57,823 bases of DNA from Bradyrhizobium sp. (GCF_004799445.1 NZ_SSNA01000146.1:1-57823), one strand, 5' to 3'. Shown: positions 1 through 10,906, numbered from the stretch's first letter. A program made the numbers and translations. Notes: generated from the sequence alone by a model not told the origin.

Positions 1-20
1 AAGCCGGACTCGCGGATAGT

Positions 21-75
21 CCCCCTCACCCGATCACTTCGTGATCGACCTCTCCCCGCAGGCGGGGCGAGGTGA
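21..75. repeat. Intergenic palindromic repeat (two hairpins)
   Basis: Two adjacent inverted repeats are visible: GATCAC-TTC-GTGATC and CCCCGC-AG-GCGGGG, flanked by CCCTCACC and GAGGTGA. The layout resembles a repeat family common between genes in Bradyrhizobium (recalled, not searched). No gene is seen in bases 1-215. Confidence 0.5.
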
Positions 76-124
76 CCGAACGCGCGCATGCGTCGATTCA
101 ACTAAATGCCATAAGGCACTAGCA

Positions 125-168
125 GCGTTTTCGATCGAAACGGGTACCGGTTCGCATCGCGAAAATGA
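125..168. repeat. Second intergenic repeat-like element
   Basis: The segment has the pattern GCGTTTTCGATCGAAA, then GGTACCGGTTCGC, then GCGAAAATG. It resembles a dispersed rhizobial element with a GCGTTTTCGAGCGAAGTGG-type core. The identification is from memory and would need a self-genome search. Confidence 0.35.
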
Positions 169-215
169 TGACAGACCTGGGCCTCGGCTCTCGTTCAATC
201 AGAGCCAACCGGATT

Positions 216-620
216 CTAGGCCGGCACAATCACCTTGCCGATCGGCCACAACGCGATGCCGGCGAGCTTCACATGGGCCCAGGCGAAGGGAATGCCGATG
301 ATGGTCACGGCAAGAACCACCGCGGTGGCGATGTGAGCGAGCGCCAGCCACCAGCCCGCCAGCAGCAGCCAGATCAGGTTGCCGATCAAGCCAAGTGGAC
401 CGGTGCCGATATCGGCGCGGCCGGTCAGGGTATCGCGGCGCACGGCCTTCTGACCGAACGGCATCAACGTGTAGGCGGCGATATTGAACGCAGCCTTTGC
501 CCAGGGCAGGCCGATAATGGTGATGGCCATGATGATGGCGGCGACCACCCAGCCAAACGCCATCCACAGCCCGCCCAGGAGAATCCAGAGTATGTTGAGA
601 AGTATCGAAACCGGGGGCAT
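216..620 (-). CDS. YccF domain inner membrane protein
   Basis: The 134-residue product starts MPPVSILLNILWILLGG and contains two similar halves. Each half has a hydrophobic segment ending in a 'TIIG(L/I)P(W/F)A' stretch (about residues 30-40 and 105-115), which is the duplicated YccF pattern. Several membrane helices are expected. The function of YccF proteins is poorly known. The open frame extends upstream to base 794, but the start at 620 is preferred because homology begins there and an AGAAG ribosome site lies just ahead. The gene stands alone, downstream of the GGDEF-EAL gene on the same strand with a 180-base gap in which I see nothing. Confidence 0.8.
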   Translation of the reverse strand: MPPVSILLNILWILLGGLWMAFGWVVAAIIMAITIIGLPWAKAAFNIAAYTLMPFGQKAVRRDTLTGRADIGTGPLGLIGNLIWLLLAGWWLALAHIATAVVLAVTIIGIPFAWAHVKLAGIALWPIGKVIVPA

Positions 621-800
621 GCGACTTCTTGTGAAATTGGACTGGCGCGGGCCCGCGCCGGGCGATGTCGCTTTATAAGCCTTCCGATGGGGCGACGATA
701 GTAAGCAAGAAGCCAAATCAGCCGGGAACGGGCATCGGCGGGGACCCGCAACCGTCGTGCGGCTCGTCGAAACCAGGCGCGCCGACGAGCACACCCCCGG

Positions 801-2594
801 TCAGCGGCGAGCGCGTTCGGGACGTGAATGAGTGGGGCGGCTCTGCTGCGGCGAGCGGCTTGCCAGACTGACGCGCGCCTCGCTGGCAAGCGGGACAGCC
901 GGCCTGAGTTCGTCAAGAAAGATCGGCCTGGAAAAATAGAATCCTTGGGCGTAGCGGATCCTGGTGGCCGCCTGCAGATAGGCGAGCTCCTCAAACGTCT
1001 CGATGCCCTCCGCGACGACGGTCATGCCGAGCGCCTCGCTCAGTGATTCGATCGCCCGCAAGATTCCCTGGCTGCGCGGTCGCAGATGGATGTCGGTAAT
1101 GAATGACCGGTCGATCTTGATTTCGTCGGCCGTGATATCGGCGAGCGCCGACAGCGACGAATAGCCGGTGCCGAAATCGTCGATCGATATCCCGACACCC
1201 AGTTTGCGGAAGATCGGCAGAATCTCGGCCTGGAAATGGGTCTTGGCGACAAAGGCATCTTCGGTCACCTCGATCATGAAACGCCCGGGAAACCCGGTCG
1301 CCTCCAGCGCCTGCGCAAACGAGCGCATGAACTCCGGATTGCCGGCCTGTTTGGCCGCGACGTTCATGCTGATGCAGGTGTTTGGACCAAATGTTTCGTT
1401 GATGAGATCGATCGACTTGACGATCTCCGCCAGCACGAGGTGCGTCAGCTCGTCGATCAGTCCCAACTCGACGGCGAGGTTGATGAAGGTGCCGGGGGCC
1501 TGAATCACTCCCTCGTCGTCGCGCAGGCGGACCAGCGCCTCGATGCCCATGATATCCTGGGTCCGGATATCTACTTTCGCCTGGAAGGCGCAGCAGAAGC
1601 GCTTTTCCAGAATGGCGAGCCGCAGCGACTGCTCGACTTTCATGCGCGCCAGCGCCTCGCGTTCCATGCCGGCGTCGAAGAACGCCGCGGCGCCCTTGCC
1701 GTCATTCTTGACCCGATACATCGCAATGTCGGCGTTCTGGCGCAGCGTGTCATAGCTGCGTCCATGCTCGGGGAAAAAACTCACCCCGATCGAAGTCGAA
1801 GTGAAGATTTCCGATCCATCGATGAAGAACGGCGCTTTCAGCCGCTGCAACGTGGCCTGGATATATTCCGCCACCTCCCGCTCGTTCTGGATCGGGTTAA
1901 GCAGCAGCATGAACTCGTCGCCACTGATCCGCGACAACATGTCCGACTCACGCAGGTCAAGCCCGAGCCGCTTTGCGACCTCTATCAGAAGCCCATCGCC
2001 GATCGCATGGCCATAATAGTCATTGATGTGCTTGAAATTATCGATGTCGAGAAAGGCGAGCGCGAACCTGCCGCGCAGTTCGTCGCGCTGGATCAGGCTG
2101 TTGGCACGATGCTCGATCACACGCCGCATCGGCAGGCCGGTCAACTCGTCAAAGTAAGCCGATCGGAACAGATGATCCTCGACGGCTTTTTGCTCGCTGA
2201 TGTCGGTAGAGTTCGAAAGCAGCAGGTTGCGGTCCGCGATACGAACCGGCCGATGGGCGGTGAGAAAAACCTGCTTGCCCTGGCGGCCGGTGACGCATTC
2301 CTCCGCAACAAGGGAACGTCCGGCGCGGAGCAATTCAAGCCCGACTTCGCGACGATCGCTCAATGGTTTCGAGACCAGCACGGGCGGCTGTCCTGCAACC
2401 ATCCCCAGTTGCGCCGCCGCGGCGTCGTTGACCAGCAGGAATTGGCCGTGCTCGTCCTGAACCGTGACGCCGGTCGGGAGCATTCTGAACACATCTCTCA
2501 GAATGCTCAATTCGCTTTCAACGGCAAATTCGCCTTCGCCGAGCGTCGCGGCGGGCTGCGGGTCGTGCGGGATGAGGCTTTGCATCACGGCCAA
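801..2594 (-). CDS. PAS-GGDEF-EAL cyclic-di-GMP signalling protein
   Basis: The 597-residue soluble protein makes and/or breaks cyclic di-GMP. A PAS-like sensor region covers about residues 30-140, followed by GGDEF (about 145-310) and EAL (about 325-565). The GGDEF signature reads SGDEF (residues 224-228), a variant that can still be active. An inhibitory-site motif RESD (215-218) sits exactly five residues upstream. The EAL domain keeps EALVR (352-356), DDFGTGYSS (472-480) and VVAEGIET, so phosphodiesterase activity is likely. There is no membrane segment or signal peptide, so it should act in the cytoplasm. A start at codon 4 is also possible. Which activity dominates cannot be told from sequence. 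Confidence 0.9.
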   Translation of the reverse strand: MAVMQSLIPHDPQPAATLGEGEFAVESELSILRDVFRMLPTGVTVQDEHGQFLLVNDAAAAQLGMVAGQPPVLVSKPLSDRREVGLELLRAGRSLVAEECVTGRQGKQVFLTAHRPVRIADRNLLLSNSTDISEQKAVEDHLFRSAYFDELTGLPMRRVIEHRANSLIQRDELRGRFALAFLDIDNFKHINDYYGHAIGDGLLIEVAKRLGLDLRESDMLSRISGDEFMLLLNPIQNEREVAEYIQATLQRLKAPFFIDGSEIFTSTSIGVSFFPEHGRSYDTLRQNADIAMYRVKNDGKGAAAFFDAGMEREALARMKVEQSLRLAILEKRFCCAFQAKVDIRTQDIMGIEALVRLRDDEGVIQAPGTFINLAVELGLIDELTHLVLAEIVKSIDLINETFGPNTCISMNVAAKQAGNPEFMRSFAQALEATGFPGRFMIEVTEDAFVAKTHFQAEILPIFRKLGVGISIDDFGTGYSSLSALADITADEIKIDRSFITDIHLRPRSQGILRAIESLSEALGMTVVAEGIETFEELAYLQAATRIRYAQGFYFSRPIFLDELRPAVPLASEARVSLASRSPQQSRPTHSRPERARR

Positions 2595-2759
2595 AACTGT
2601 CAGAGTCTCTTGTAGTTTTGGTTAAGTTGAATCCGGAATGCCGACAATCGCCGCGTGCAAGCGCGTTTTGCGGCGGCGTCGCGTAGTCGTCATTAACAGA
2701 GCGTCAACGAATCGGTACGCCTGCACGAAACCCCACAGGCTCGATTTGGGCGAGGGAAC

Positions 2760-3722
2760 TCAACTCCGGGGTATGCGGCATTGCATCGTGCAATGAATGC
2801 CGGTGTTCAAGAATGAGATATCGGTCCTGCCATCGAAGGGTTTGAGCGCCGATTGCAGCAATTTGCTGCCAAAGCCTGCTTCTCCGATCGCTTCCACCGC
2901 GGGCCCCTCGGTCTCGTCCCAGACGATATTGAGGCGATCGTCGGTCACGGACCAAGATACCTGCAATAGCCCGCGTGCGGCGGAAAACGCGCCGTACTTC
3001 CCGGCGTTGGTGGCCAATTCGTGAAAGATCAACGCGAGACTCACCGCCAGCTTGTCGGGCAGAAACAGCCGATCGCCGTTCAAGCTAAACCGGACATGTC
3101 CGTAGGGTCCGAGTTCGGAGAGCAAGAGATCCTTGATATCGCAACCGCGGCCGTCCAGCTTGGCGATCAGATCATCGGTCGTCGACAGCGCCCGCATCCG
3201 CCGGTCGATGCTGGCCCAGATTTGCGGTTGGTCCTCCAGCACCTGGTGGAGCACGGCGTGAATCGTCGATAGCTTGTTTTTCAGCCGGTGTTGAAGCTCA
3301 TCGACCACCAGCTTGCGATATGTCTCCTCCCGGATCAGGCGCTTCGAAATTTCGCGCTGCTTCGATGCGACCGAGCGATAGTGCTGGACGCCCCAAATCG
3401 TGAGGCCGCACACGATCGCATAGATTACCAACAGCACCAGTCTTGCAATATCAGTCGGCGCGTCGCCGAAATTCAGCGATATGCCGGATATTCCGCCCAC
3501 GACGGCTGTCGCGATTCCGATGCGGTAGCCGCCGAGCGCGGTGGCAAAGAAGACGGCCGGAAAATACGGGGTGAAGTAAACGTCCGGCCGGATCATCGAA
3601 AGACACCACCGCGCCGCGGTCGACACGGCAACGCAGGATATCGCAAAGCCAAGGCTGAATGGCAGGGATGGCTGGGAAGTTCCCTGCCAGCCGCGCCGAA
3701 ACTCGTCGATCAATTTCATCAT
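2760..3722 (-). CDS. HWE/HisKA_2-family membrane sensor histidine kinase
   Basis: The protein (320 residues from MMKLIDEFRRGW) has hydrophobic segments in its first 110 residues, including a DUF4118-like block with 'YFPAVFFATALGG'. A coiled linker and the phospho-acceptor box ELQHRLKNKL (His about 145) follow. The ATPase half has HELATNAGKYGAFS and WDE, the marks of the HWE/HisKA_2 kinases common in rhizobia. The frame is open upstream to 3818, but that extension looks unlike the family, so the double ATG at 3722/3719 is chosen. No response regulator is adjacent, so its partner is unknown. It is transcribed away from the divergent SDR gene. Confidence 0.82.
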   Translation of the reverse strand: MMKLIDEFRRGWQGTSQPSLPFSLGFAISCVAVSTAARWCLSMIRPDVYFTPYFPAVFFATALGGYRIGIATAVVGGISGISLNFGDAPTDIARLVLLVIYAIVCGLTIWGVQHYRSVASKQREISKRLIREETYRKLVVDELQHRLKNKLSTIHAVLHQVLEDQPQIWASIDRRMRALSTTDDLIAKLDGRGCDIKDLLLSELGPYGHVRFSLNGDRLFLPDKLAVSLALIFHELATNAGKYGAFSAARGLLQVSWSVTDDRLNIVWDETEGPAVEAIGEAGFGSKLLQSALKPFDGRTDISFLNTGIHCTMQCRIPRS

Positions 3723-3913
3723 GGTCACATCAGCCGGTCCGCGAATCCAGAACAGGGCCAAGCATAACGAAAAATGCGCGAGCTGCGGCTGCAAAAAGCC
3801 ACCTGCATCGTTCAACAACGGGACATCTGGCCGCCATCAGCGATACACCCGGCTTGCGTTATTCCGGCGAGCCGGAGATATTTTGAGCCGGCAGTGTCAA
3901 AAAGGAGGACAAT

Positions 3914-4756
3914 ATGGGACGGCTGGACGGCAAGGTCGCGGTGATTACCGGCGCGACAAGCGGCATCGGCCTGCGCACCGCCGAAATCTTTGTCGCGGAA
4001 GGGGCGAAAGTCGTCATCGCCGGCCGCCGCGCCCCGGAGGGCGAGGCACTCGCGAGAAAGCTTGGCGCCCATTGCGTCTTCCGCCGGACCGATGTCACGG
4101 TCGAGGACGAGGTGCGCGCGCTGATCGGCGAGGCGGTCGGGAAATTCGGCCGTATCGACTGCCTGTTCAACAATGCCGGCGGTCCGGCGCAGACCGGCGG
4201 GATCGAAGGCCTGGAGGTTGCGCGCTTCGACGCGGCGATGGCGACACTGGTGCGCAGCGTGATGCTCGGCATGAAGCACGCCGCGCCCCATATGCGCCGT
4301 CAGGGCTCCGGCAGTATCATCAACAATGGCAGCATTGCCGGCAGGCTGGCGGGCTTTTCGTCGTCGCTCGTCTATGGCGCTGCCAAGGCCGCCGTTATCC
4401 ATCTCACCAAATGCGTGGCGATGGAACTCGGTGAATCCGGCATCCGCGTCAACAGCATTTCGCCGGGCGCGATCGCCACCGGCATTTTCGGCAAGGCGCT
4501 GGGCCTGTCGGTCGAGGCGGCGGAGAAAACCCCCGACGTGATGCGCGAGGTCTACAAGACCGCCCAGCCGATACCCCGCGCCGGGCTGCCCGAGGACATC
4601 GCTCACGCCGCGGTATTTCTCGCCAGCAACGAATCCTCCTTCATCAACGGCCACGATCTGGTGGTCGATGGCGCCATCACCGGTGGCCGCAACTGGACCG
4701 CCCAGCAGCAGGGCCTTGCCGCCCTGCGCAAGACCTTCGAGCAAGGCGCGGGGTGA
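3914..4756 (+). CDS. SDR-family NAD(P)-dependent oxidoreductase
   Basis: The 280-residue classical short-chain dehydrogenase has the nucleotide motif TGATSGIG (residues 12-19) and NNAG (86-89). Its catalytic Ser140, Tyr154 and Lys158 lie in NNGSIAG and VYGAAK. A very strong ribosome site, AAAGGAGGA, lies 6 bases before the ATG. The C-terminal part, with 'GLPEDIAHAAVFLASNES', is typical of the FabG-like branch. The substrate cannot be predicted: no pathway genes lie alongside, and the divergent neighbour is a histidine kinase. Confidence 0.88.
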   Translation: MGRLDGKVAVITGATSGIGLRTAEIFVAEGAKVVIAGRRAPEGEALARKLGAHCVFRRTDVTVEDEVRALIGEAVGKFGRIDCLFNNAGGPAQTGGIEGLEVARFDAAMATLVRSVMLGMKHAAPHMRRQGSGSIINNGSIAGRLAGFSSSLVYGAAKAAVIHLTKCVAMELGESGIRVNSISPGAIATGIFGKALGLSVEAAEKTPDVMREVYKTAQPIPRAGLPEDIAHAAVFLASNESSFINGHDLVVDGAITGGRNWTAQQQGLAALRKTFEQGAG

Positions 4757-4886
4757 GTTCAACGGAAGGGCGGAACGATCGAGCCGAAAATCGGCGGCGG
4801 GCTTCCGTCATCGGGACCGTCGGGTTCATCAGGGCTGCTGACCGGATCCGTGTATAGTCGGAGCCGGCGCAACCTGGCTGGATGGC

Positions 4887-5909
4887 ATGAACGCAAGGCT
4901 TGAACGAAAACTGCGATTGCTCGCCGCCGTCGTGGCGGCCGGGGCCATCTCGGGCGTTCTGTTCAACCTCGCGCGGGGACGCCCCCTGGCTTCCGCCATG
5001 GTCGTGGGAGGCGCGTACGGGCTCGTCATAAGCTTCGTGCTCGCGAGCATTGAACTGTTCGTGCTGGAAGGGCCGATGCGCGGGTGGCTCAGCGGACTTC
5101 CCTTCGCCGCCAGCCTGGCTGTACGGAGCGCGATTTACGCAACGATTACCGTCGTCATCCAATGGCTCCAGGTCGGCGAGGCCATCGCCGGACTGCCCGA
5201 CATGTCCCATGAAACTTTCTGGCTCGGCCTGATCTATTCCGTCGTGCTCTCGGTCGTGATCAACCTCGCTATGGGAATCTCCAACATCGTCGGACATCGC
5301 GCGTTCCTGAACTTCATCACCGGGCGATATCACAGGCCGGTCGAGGAAAATCGCTTCGTACTGTTCGTCGACATCGCCGGCTCGACCGGACTGGCCGAGC
5401 AGCTCGGCGGTACCGGCATTCATCGCTTGCTCGATGAAACCTTTCGTCTGCTCACCCTCGCGGTCGTGGATTACCGCGGCGAGGTCCTCAATTATGTCGG
5501 CGACGAGGTGATCGTGACCTGGCCGGAACGCAGCGGGGCGATCGATTGCCGTCCCCTGCGCTGCTTTGCGGCGATGCGCGATGAATTAGCGCATGCAGCG
5601 AACCAGTTCGAGCAGCAATTCGGAGTGACGCCGCGGATTCGCGGAAGCCTGCATTTCGGACCGGTGATCGTCGGCGAGATCGGCGACATCAAACGCGCCA
5701 TCGTCTTCAATGGCGACGTCATGAATACCGCCGCACGGCTCGAAGAACTCAGCCGCAGCGTGGATGGCGGATTTCTGGCATCGTACGCGGCGATGCAGCG
5801 GTTCGGTTCAGCGCCGCCGTTTGCGGTTCGCGATCTCGGGCGGCTGGCCATTCGCGGGCGCGCCGACGGCATCGACGTGGTCGGGATCGACGCCCCGGCC
5901 CTGGCCTGA
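4887..5909 (+). CDS. Membrane-bound class III adenylate/guanylate cyclase
   Basis: The 340-residue protein has four predicted membrane helices in its first 150 residues. A class III cyclase catalytic domain follows from about 155 to 330. The metal-binding aspartates are seen in FVDIAGSTG and NYVGDEV, and the transition-state Asn/Arg pair in NTAARLEE. The likely product is cAMP; cGMP cannot be excluded. Start: an ATG at 4882 is out of frame, and 4887 is the first in-frame ATG with the membrane domain. It converges on the P450 gene with only five bases between the stops. Confidence 0.88.
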   Translation: MNARLERKLRLLAAVVAAGAISGVLFNLARGRPLASAMVVGGAYGLVISFVLASIELFVLEGPMRGWLSGLPFAASLAVRSAIYATITVVIQWLQVGEAIAGLPDMSHETFWLGLIYSVVLSVVINLAMGISNIVGHRAFLNFITGRYHRPVEENRFVLFVDIAGSTGLAEQLGGTGIHRLLDETFRLLTLAVVDYRGEVLNYVGDEVIVTWPERSGAIDCRPLRCFAAMRDELAHAANQFEQQFGVTPRIRGSLHFGPVIVGEIGDIKRAIVFNGDVMNTAARLEELSRSVDGGFLASYAAMQRFGSAPPFAVRDLGRLAIRGRADGIDVVGIDAPALA

Positions 5910-5914
5910 CCCGC

Positions 5915-7291
5915 TTACCTGACCGGCGACAGCGTCACGCGCAATCCGTCCCGCGGCTTCGGGATCGGCCACATTTGCCAATCCGGCGTGGTGCCGGGCT
6001 GCAGCGAGACGCTGAGATTCTGCAGGAAATGCCGGGCGAAGCATTTCGCCTGCATGTAGGCGAAATGCAATCCAAGACACATATGCGCGCCGCCGCCGAA
6101 CGGCACCCAGGCGAAGCGATGGCGGCCGCGCTGCGCCTCGTCGGTAAAGCGCAGCGGATCGAAGGTGTCGGGATCGGGCCATATTTCCGGCATGTGATGG
6201 GTGAACAGCGGATTGATCCCGACCAGCGTGCCCGCGGGGAACGAATAACCTGCAAAACCGAAGTCGCGGGTCGCGCGCCGCGGGATCGAGGGCACCGGCG
6301 GCCTTATCCGCATCGCCTCCTTGAACGCCATCTCGGTGAGCGGCATGGCTTCGAGATTGTCGAAGGTGGTGGCCTCGTCGGCGCCGACGCCCAGCGCCGT
6401 CACTTCGTCGCGCAACTTGTTCTGCCACTCGGGATTGGCGGCAAGGGCGGCCACAAAAGACGTCAGTGACGAGGTCAGCGTGTCGTGCGCGGCCATCACC
6501 AGGAAACTCATGTGGTCGACGATATCCTGGGTCGAGAGCAGCGCGCCGTCCTCGTGGGTGGCGCGGCAGAGTTGCGAGAACAGGTCCTCGCCGCCCTTGG
6601 CGCGGCGGATCGGAATCTGCTCGGAAAAATAGGCGACGATGCGGGCGCGGCCCTTGACGCCGCGCGCCATTTGCGTGCCCGGCCAGGGCTGGCGGATTGG
6701 GGCGATCGACGCCGCCACCATATCGACGAACGCGGCTGTGATCTCCTCGACGTCGGGTCCGATACCTGTGCCGAGAAACGAGGTCGCCGCAAGATCAAGC
6801 GTGAGCTGCTTCATGGCCGGGTAGAACAGCATCGGGCCGGGTTGTTGCCGCCATCGCGCGACGCGTTCCCTGATGCCGGCATCGAGCGCCGCGAGATAGG
6901 ACTTCATCGGGCCGGACTTGAACGCCACCGACAACGCCCGCCGATGCAGGCGGTGCTCGTCGAAATCGAGCAGCATCAAGCCGCGCGGAAACAACAGGCC
7001 CAGGATGGTTCCCCAGCCATGGGTCGAGGAAAACAGCCTGGTCTGATCGAACAGCACAAGCTCGTTGGCTTCAGGTCCGAGCGCGGTAATGCTGGTTTCA
7101 CCGAGCACGCGGCTGCGATAGACGAGGCCATATTTGGCCGACATCCGTTCGACTTCGCCCTTGGGGTCGGCGAGGATCGCCAGCGTCCGGCCGATGACCG
7201 GCCAGCCCTCGTCACCGGGAATGTGCGCCAGCGAATGGCGCTTGGGTGGCTGAAGCGAAATTGCGGGGGAAGCCACACTTTGCATGGACAT
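5915..7291 (-). CDS. Cytochrome P450
   Basis: The 458-residue soluble P450 has the haem-thiolate loop PFGGGAHMCLG (Cys405). The helix K ExxR motif is in KEAMRIRPP, and the helix I motif is AAHDT in place of the usual AGxDT. It has no N-terminal anchor. The N-terminal 'PGDEGWPVIGRT' is a typical proline-rich hinge. Homology in the middle ('DEHRLHRRALSVAF') suggests the CYP120/CYP26-like group, a tentative assignment. No ferredoxin or reductase gene is adjacent, so electron donors must come from elsewhere. The substrate is unknown. Confidence 0.9.
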   Translation of the reverse strand: MSMQSVASPAISLQPPKRHSLAHIPGDEGWPVIGRTLAILADPKGEVERMSAKYGLVYRSRVLGETSITALGPEANELVLFDQTRLFSSTHGWGTILGLLFPRGLMLLDFDEHRLHRRALSVAFKSGPMKSYLAALDAGIRERVARWRQQPGPMLFYPAMKQLTLDLAATSFLGTGIGPDVEEITAAFVDMVAASIAPIRQPWPGTQMARGVKGRARIVAYFSEQIPIRRAKGGEDLFSQLCRATHEDGALLSTQDIVDHMSFLVMAAHDTLTSSLTSFVAALAANPEWQNKLRDEVTALGVGADEATTFDNLEAMPLTEMAFKEAMRIRPPVPSIPRRATRDFGFAGYSFPAGTLVGINPLFTHHMPEIWPDPDTFDPLRFTDEAQRGRHRFAWVPFGGGAHMCLGLHFAYMQAKCFARHFLQNLSVSLQPGTTPDWQMWPIPKPRDGLRVTLSPVR

Positions 7292-7498
7292 GACAATTGC
7301 TCCGTCGGGCCACGGTTTTGCTAAAGTAGTCCTTTGTCTCTCGCAAGCAAAGCCTCTGCCTCGCGTCAGACGAGATTTCTGCCGCTCTTAAATGCACGAC
7401 AAAGCCCCGGCCCGTGATAGGCTGGCGGCTGCTGGATTTCTCCGAAATATCTTTCGGCCCTTGGTGTTCTCCTTCGAGTACATCTGGAGATTAATTAA

Positions 7499-8491
7499 AT
7501 GAAACGCCGTGAATTCATTGTAGGTTTTGGCGCGCTAACGAGTTCCTCTCTTCTTTCATCGCTGGACGCGCGTGCTCAGCAAATGGCGACGCCGGTCGTC
7601 GGATATCTGAGCAGCAGGTCGCCGGGCGAATCCGCGGCCGTCGTCGCTGCCTTTCGTCAAGGCCTCGGCGAGTCCGGATATGTCGTGGGCCAGAACGTTG
7701 CGATCGAATACCGCTGGGCGGAAGGCAACTATGACCGATTGCCGACGCTCGCCGCCGAACTCGTCAGCCTGCGGGTCGCCGCAATCCTCGCGGCAGGTGG
7801 CCCACCGTCCGCGCTCGCCGCAAAGAAGGCCACCTCCAAGATCCCGATTATTTTTTCTGCCGCGGACGATCCGGTCGGCCTTGGACTGGTCGAGAGCCTG
7901 AGCCGGCCCGGCGGCAATATCACCGGCATGAGCGTTTTCAATTCGGCGCTCGGCGCAAAGCGGCTAGGACTCCTGCACGAACTGGTGCCGTCGGCCAACA
8001 GAATTGCCTACCTGACAAACCCGGCCAATCCGAGCGTCCGGCTCGAGGTAATTGCTGTGCAAGAGGCCGCAAAGACATTCGGCATCGATTTGCAGATTCT
8101 GAATGCGAGCAATGACCGGGAAATTGAAGCTGCATTTGCGCAGTTGGCGGGGTTGAACGCTGGCGCCATCATTGTCGCGGGTGAACCCTACTTCGACAGC
8201 CGGCGTGCTGCGATCGTCGAACTCGCTGCAAGACACGCCGTTCCCGCGAGCTAGCGCTGGCGTGAAAATGTCGCGATGGGCGGCCTTTTGAGTTACGGCA
8301 CCATTATCAACGAATCCTACCGCAACTCCGGCATCTATTGCGGACGGATCCTGAAGGGCGAGAAGCCGGCCGATTTGCCGGTGATGCAGCCGACGAAATT
8401 CGAGCTGACGATCAACCTCAAGACTGCCAAGGCGCTCGGTCTCACCATTCCCCCGGCGCTGCTCACCGGCGCCGACGAGGTAATCGAATGA
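7499..8491 (+). pseudogene. ABC substrate-binding protein gene split by in-frame TAG
   Basis: The frame encodes a binding protein of the PF04392 (ABC_sub_bind) type with an export signal MKRREFIVGFGAL...ARAQQ. It is interrupted by TAG at 8252-8254. After the stop the same frame continues [15 protein letters not shown] and runs to a normal C-terminus with '[20 protein letters not shown]'. Relatives read 'PAIYEWRE' at this point, so the TAG replaces a tyrosine codon (TAC/TAT to TAG). The remainder is about 330 residues in all, full length for the family. The gene is therefore freshly broken, or the base is a sequencing error. These orphan binding proteins occur in many copies in Bradyrhizobium. 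Confidence 0.85.
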
Positions 8492-8512
8492 TTGGGTGCG
8501 TGGCGCCGCGTG

Positions 8513-9757
8513 TCACGCCTTGTTCAGTTTCGCAGCTTCCTTCTGCAGATCCGGCGCATTGACGGCCGGGATCGCGACGCGGCCGGGACCGGTGAGCGGC
8601 AGTGCGGCCGCCGCCTTGTCGTTTTCCATAATCTTCGCCATCACCGCCTGCCCGGCGCGCTCGAACACCGTGCGGTTCTCGATCAGGAATTTCTGTGACT
8701 CGCGCAGCTTGGTGAGGTAGCCGTTGATTTCCGGAACCACGTAGCGCGCCACCATGTCCCAGCTGCGCTTGGTGTTCTCCGGGTTGGCCCAGTCATGCGC
8801 AAAGCCGATGATGCTGCCGACGCCGCCGGAGACCTCCATCAGTTTCTTGATGGTCCTGACCAGATCGTCGGGGGTCCCGATGGTGGAGGCCGCGCCCTCG
8901 CCGCCGGCGGTCTTCTCGACGGCGTCTTCCGGCGAAGTGAACGGCTGCAGGCCGGGCCGCTGCAGCGTGGCGACGTTATACTCGTTGTGCCAGCGCATCA
9001 GTCCGGCGCCAGCCTCGCGTTGTGCCTGTTCCCGGCTCTCGGCGATATGCCAGGAGAGCAGCACACGCCAGTCGGCGCGGCTCACGGTGGTGCCGTGCTT
9101 CTTCGCGGCATCCTCGGCGAAGCTCCATTGCGTCGGCAGCGCCATTAGGCCCTGCGTCGACATCGAGCCGAGCGAAATGATGCCGATGCCGTATTTGCCG
9201 GCCAGCGTCATCCCCGACGGCGAGATCTGCGAGGCCACCACGAACGGCATCTCTTCCTGCAACGGCAGGATCTGCAGCGCGGCATCGTTGATCGTGAACC
9301 AGTCGCTCTTCGCCGTCACCCGCTCGCCGTTGAACAGCCGGCGGATAATCGCGATCGCCTCGTCCTGACGATCGCGCTGGGTCATCGGGTCGATGCCGAG
9401 CGTATGCGCGTCGGAGGCGAGCGCGCCGGGGCCGGAGCCGAAGATGGCGCGGCCGCCCGTCATGTGGTCGAGCTGCACCATGCGCTGGGCGACGTTGAAG
9501 GGATGGTGATAGGGCAGCGAGATCACACCGGTGCCGAGCTTGATGCGCTTGGTGCGCTCGCCGGCGGCGGCCAGGAACATTTCGGGCGAGGCGATGGTCT
9601 CCCAGCCCGAGGAGTGATGCTCGCCGCACCAGAATTCGTCGTAGCCGAGCGCGTCGAGCTACTCGACGAAATCGAGGTCGCGGCGGAATTGCAGCATCGG
9701 ATGCTCGCCGATCGGATGATGCGGCGCGAGGAAGGCTCCGAATTTGAGGCGGGCCAT
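8513..9757 (-). pseudogene. LLM-class flavin-dependent oxidoreductase gene with in-frame TAG
   Basis: The reading frame starts at MARLKFGAFLAPHHP (ATG at 9757, GGAGGG ribosome site upstream) and stops after 32 codons at TAG (9661-9659). It then continues in the same frame, LDALGYDEFWCGEHHSSGW, for another 380 codons to 8513. The family reads 'WLDRLGYDE' here, so the stop most likely replaces a tryptophan (TGG to TAG). The remainder keeps the bacterial-luciferase-like features, including 'MVQLDHMTGGRAIFGSGPGAL'. An internal start at 9580 would lack the first beta-alpha units of the TIM barrel. This is the second amber-interrupted gene within 1.5 kb. Confidence 0.85.
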
Positions 9758-9940
9758 GGGGTTTCCCTCCGGACGATTGTTCTTGGTTGTTTGCCGCCAA
9801 ATTATGGGGTGGGAGGCGCCAAGGGAAGAGCAAAGGCAATCGCGGAAAGCCGGCATCGGAGCATGGTTGGCGTGCAGGGCGCGGCGGCATGCCGCCGCCC
9901 GGAATTCTGCTGCCGGATTGCCCGATATGCTACCGCGTCC

Positions 9941-10906
<966 letters not shown>

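Noticed and set aside
1236..2615. 459-codon open frame on the + strand
   Set aside because: It is the antisense of the GGDEF-EAL gene; long shadow frames are expected at this GC content and its translation has no recognisable domain.
8252..8254. Selenocysteine or pyrrolysine readthrough at the amber codons
   Set aside because: Relatives carry Tyr and Trp at these positions, no pyl genes are present in the window, and TAG ends normal genes here. Simple nonsense mutation is more likely, though the sites are reported as a finding.
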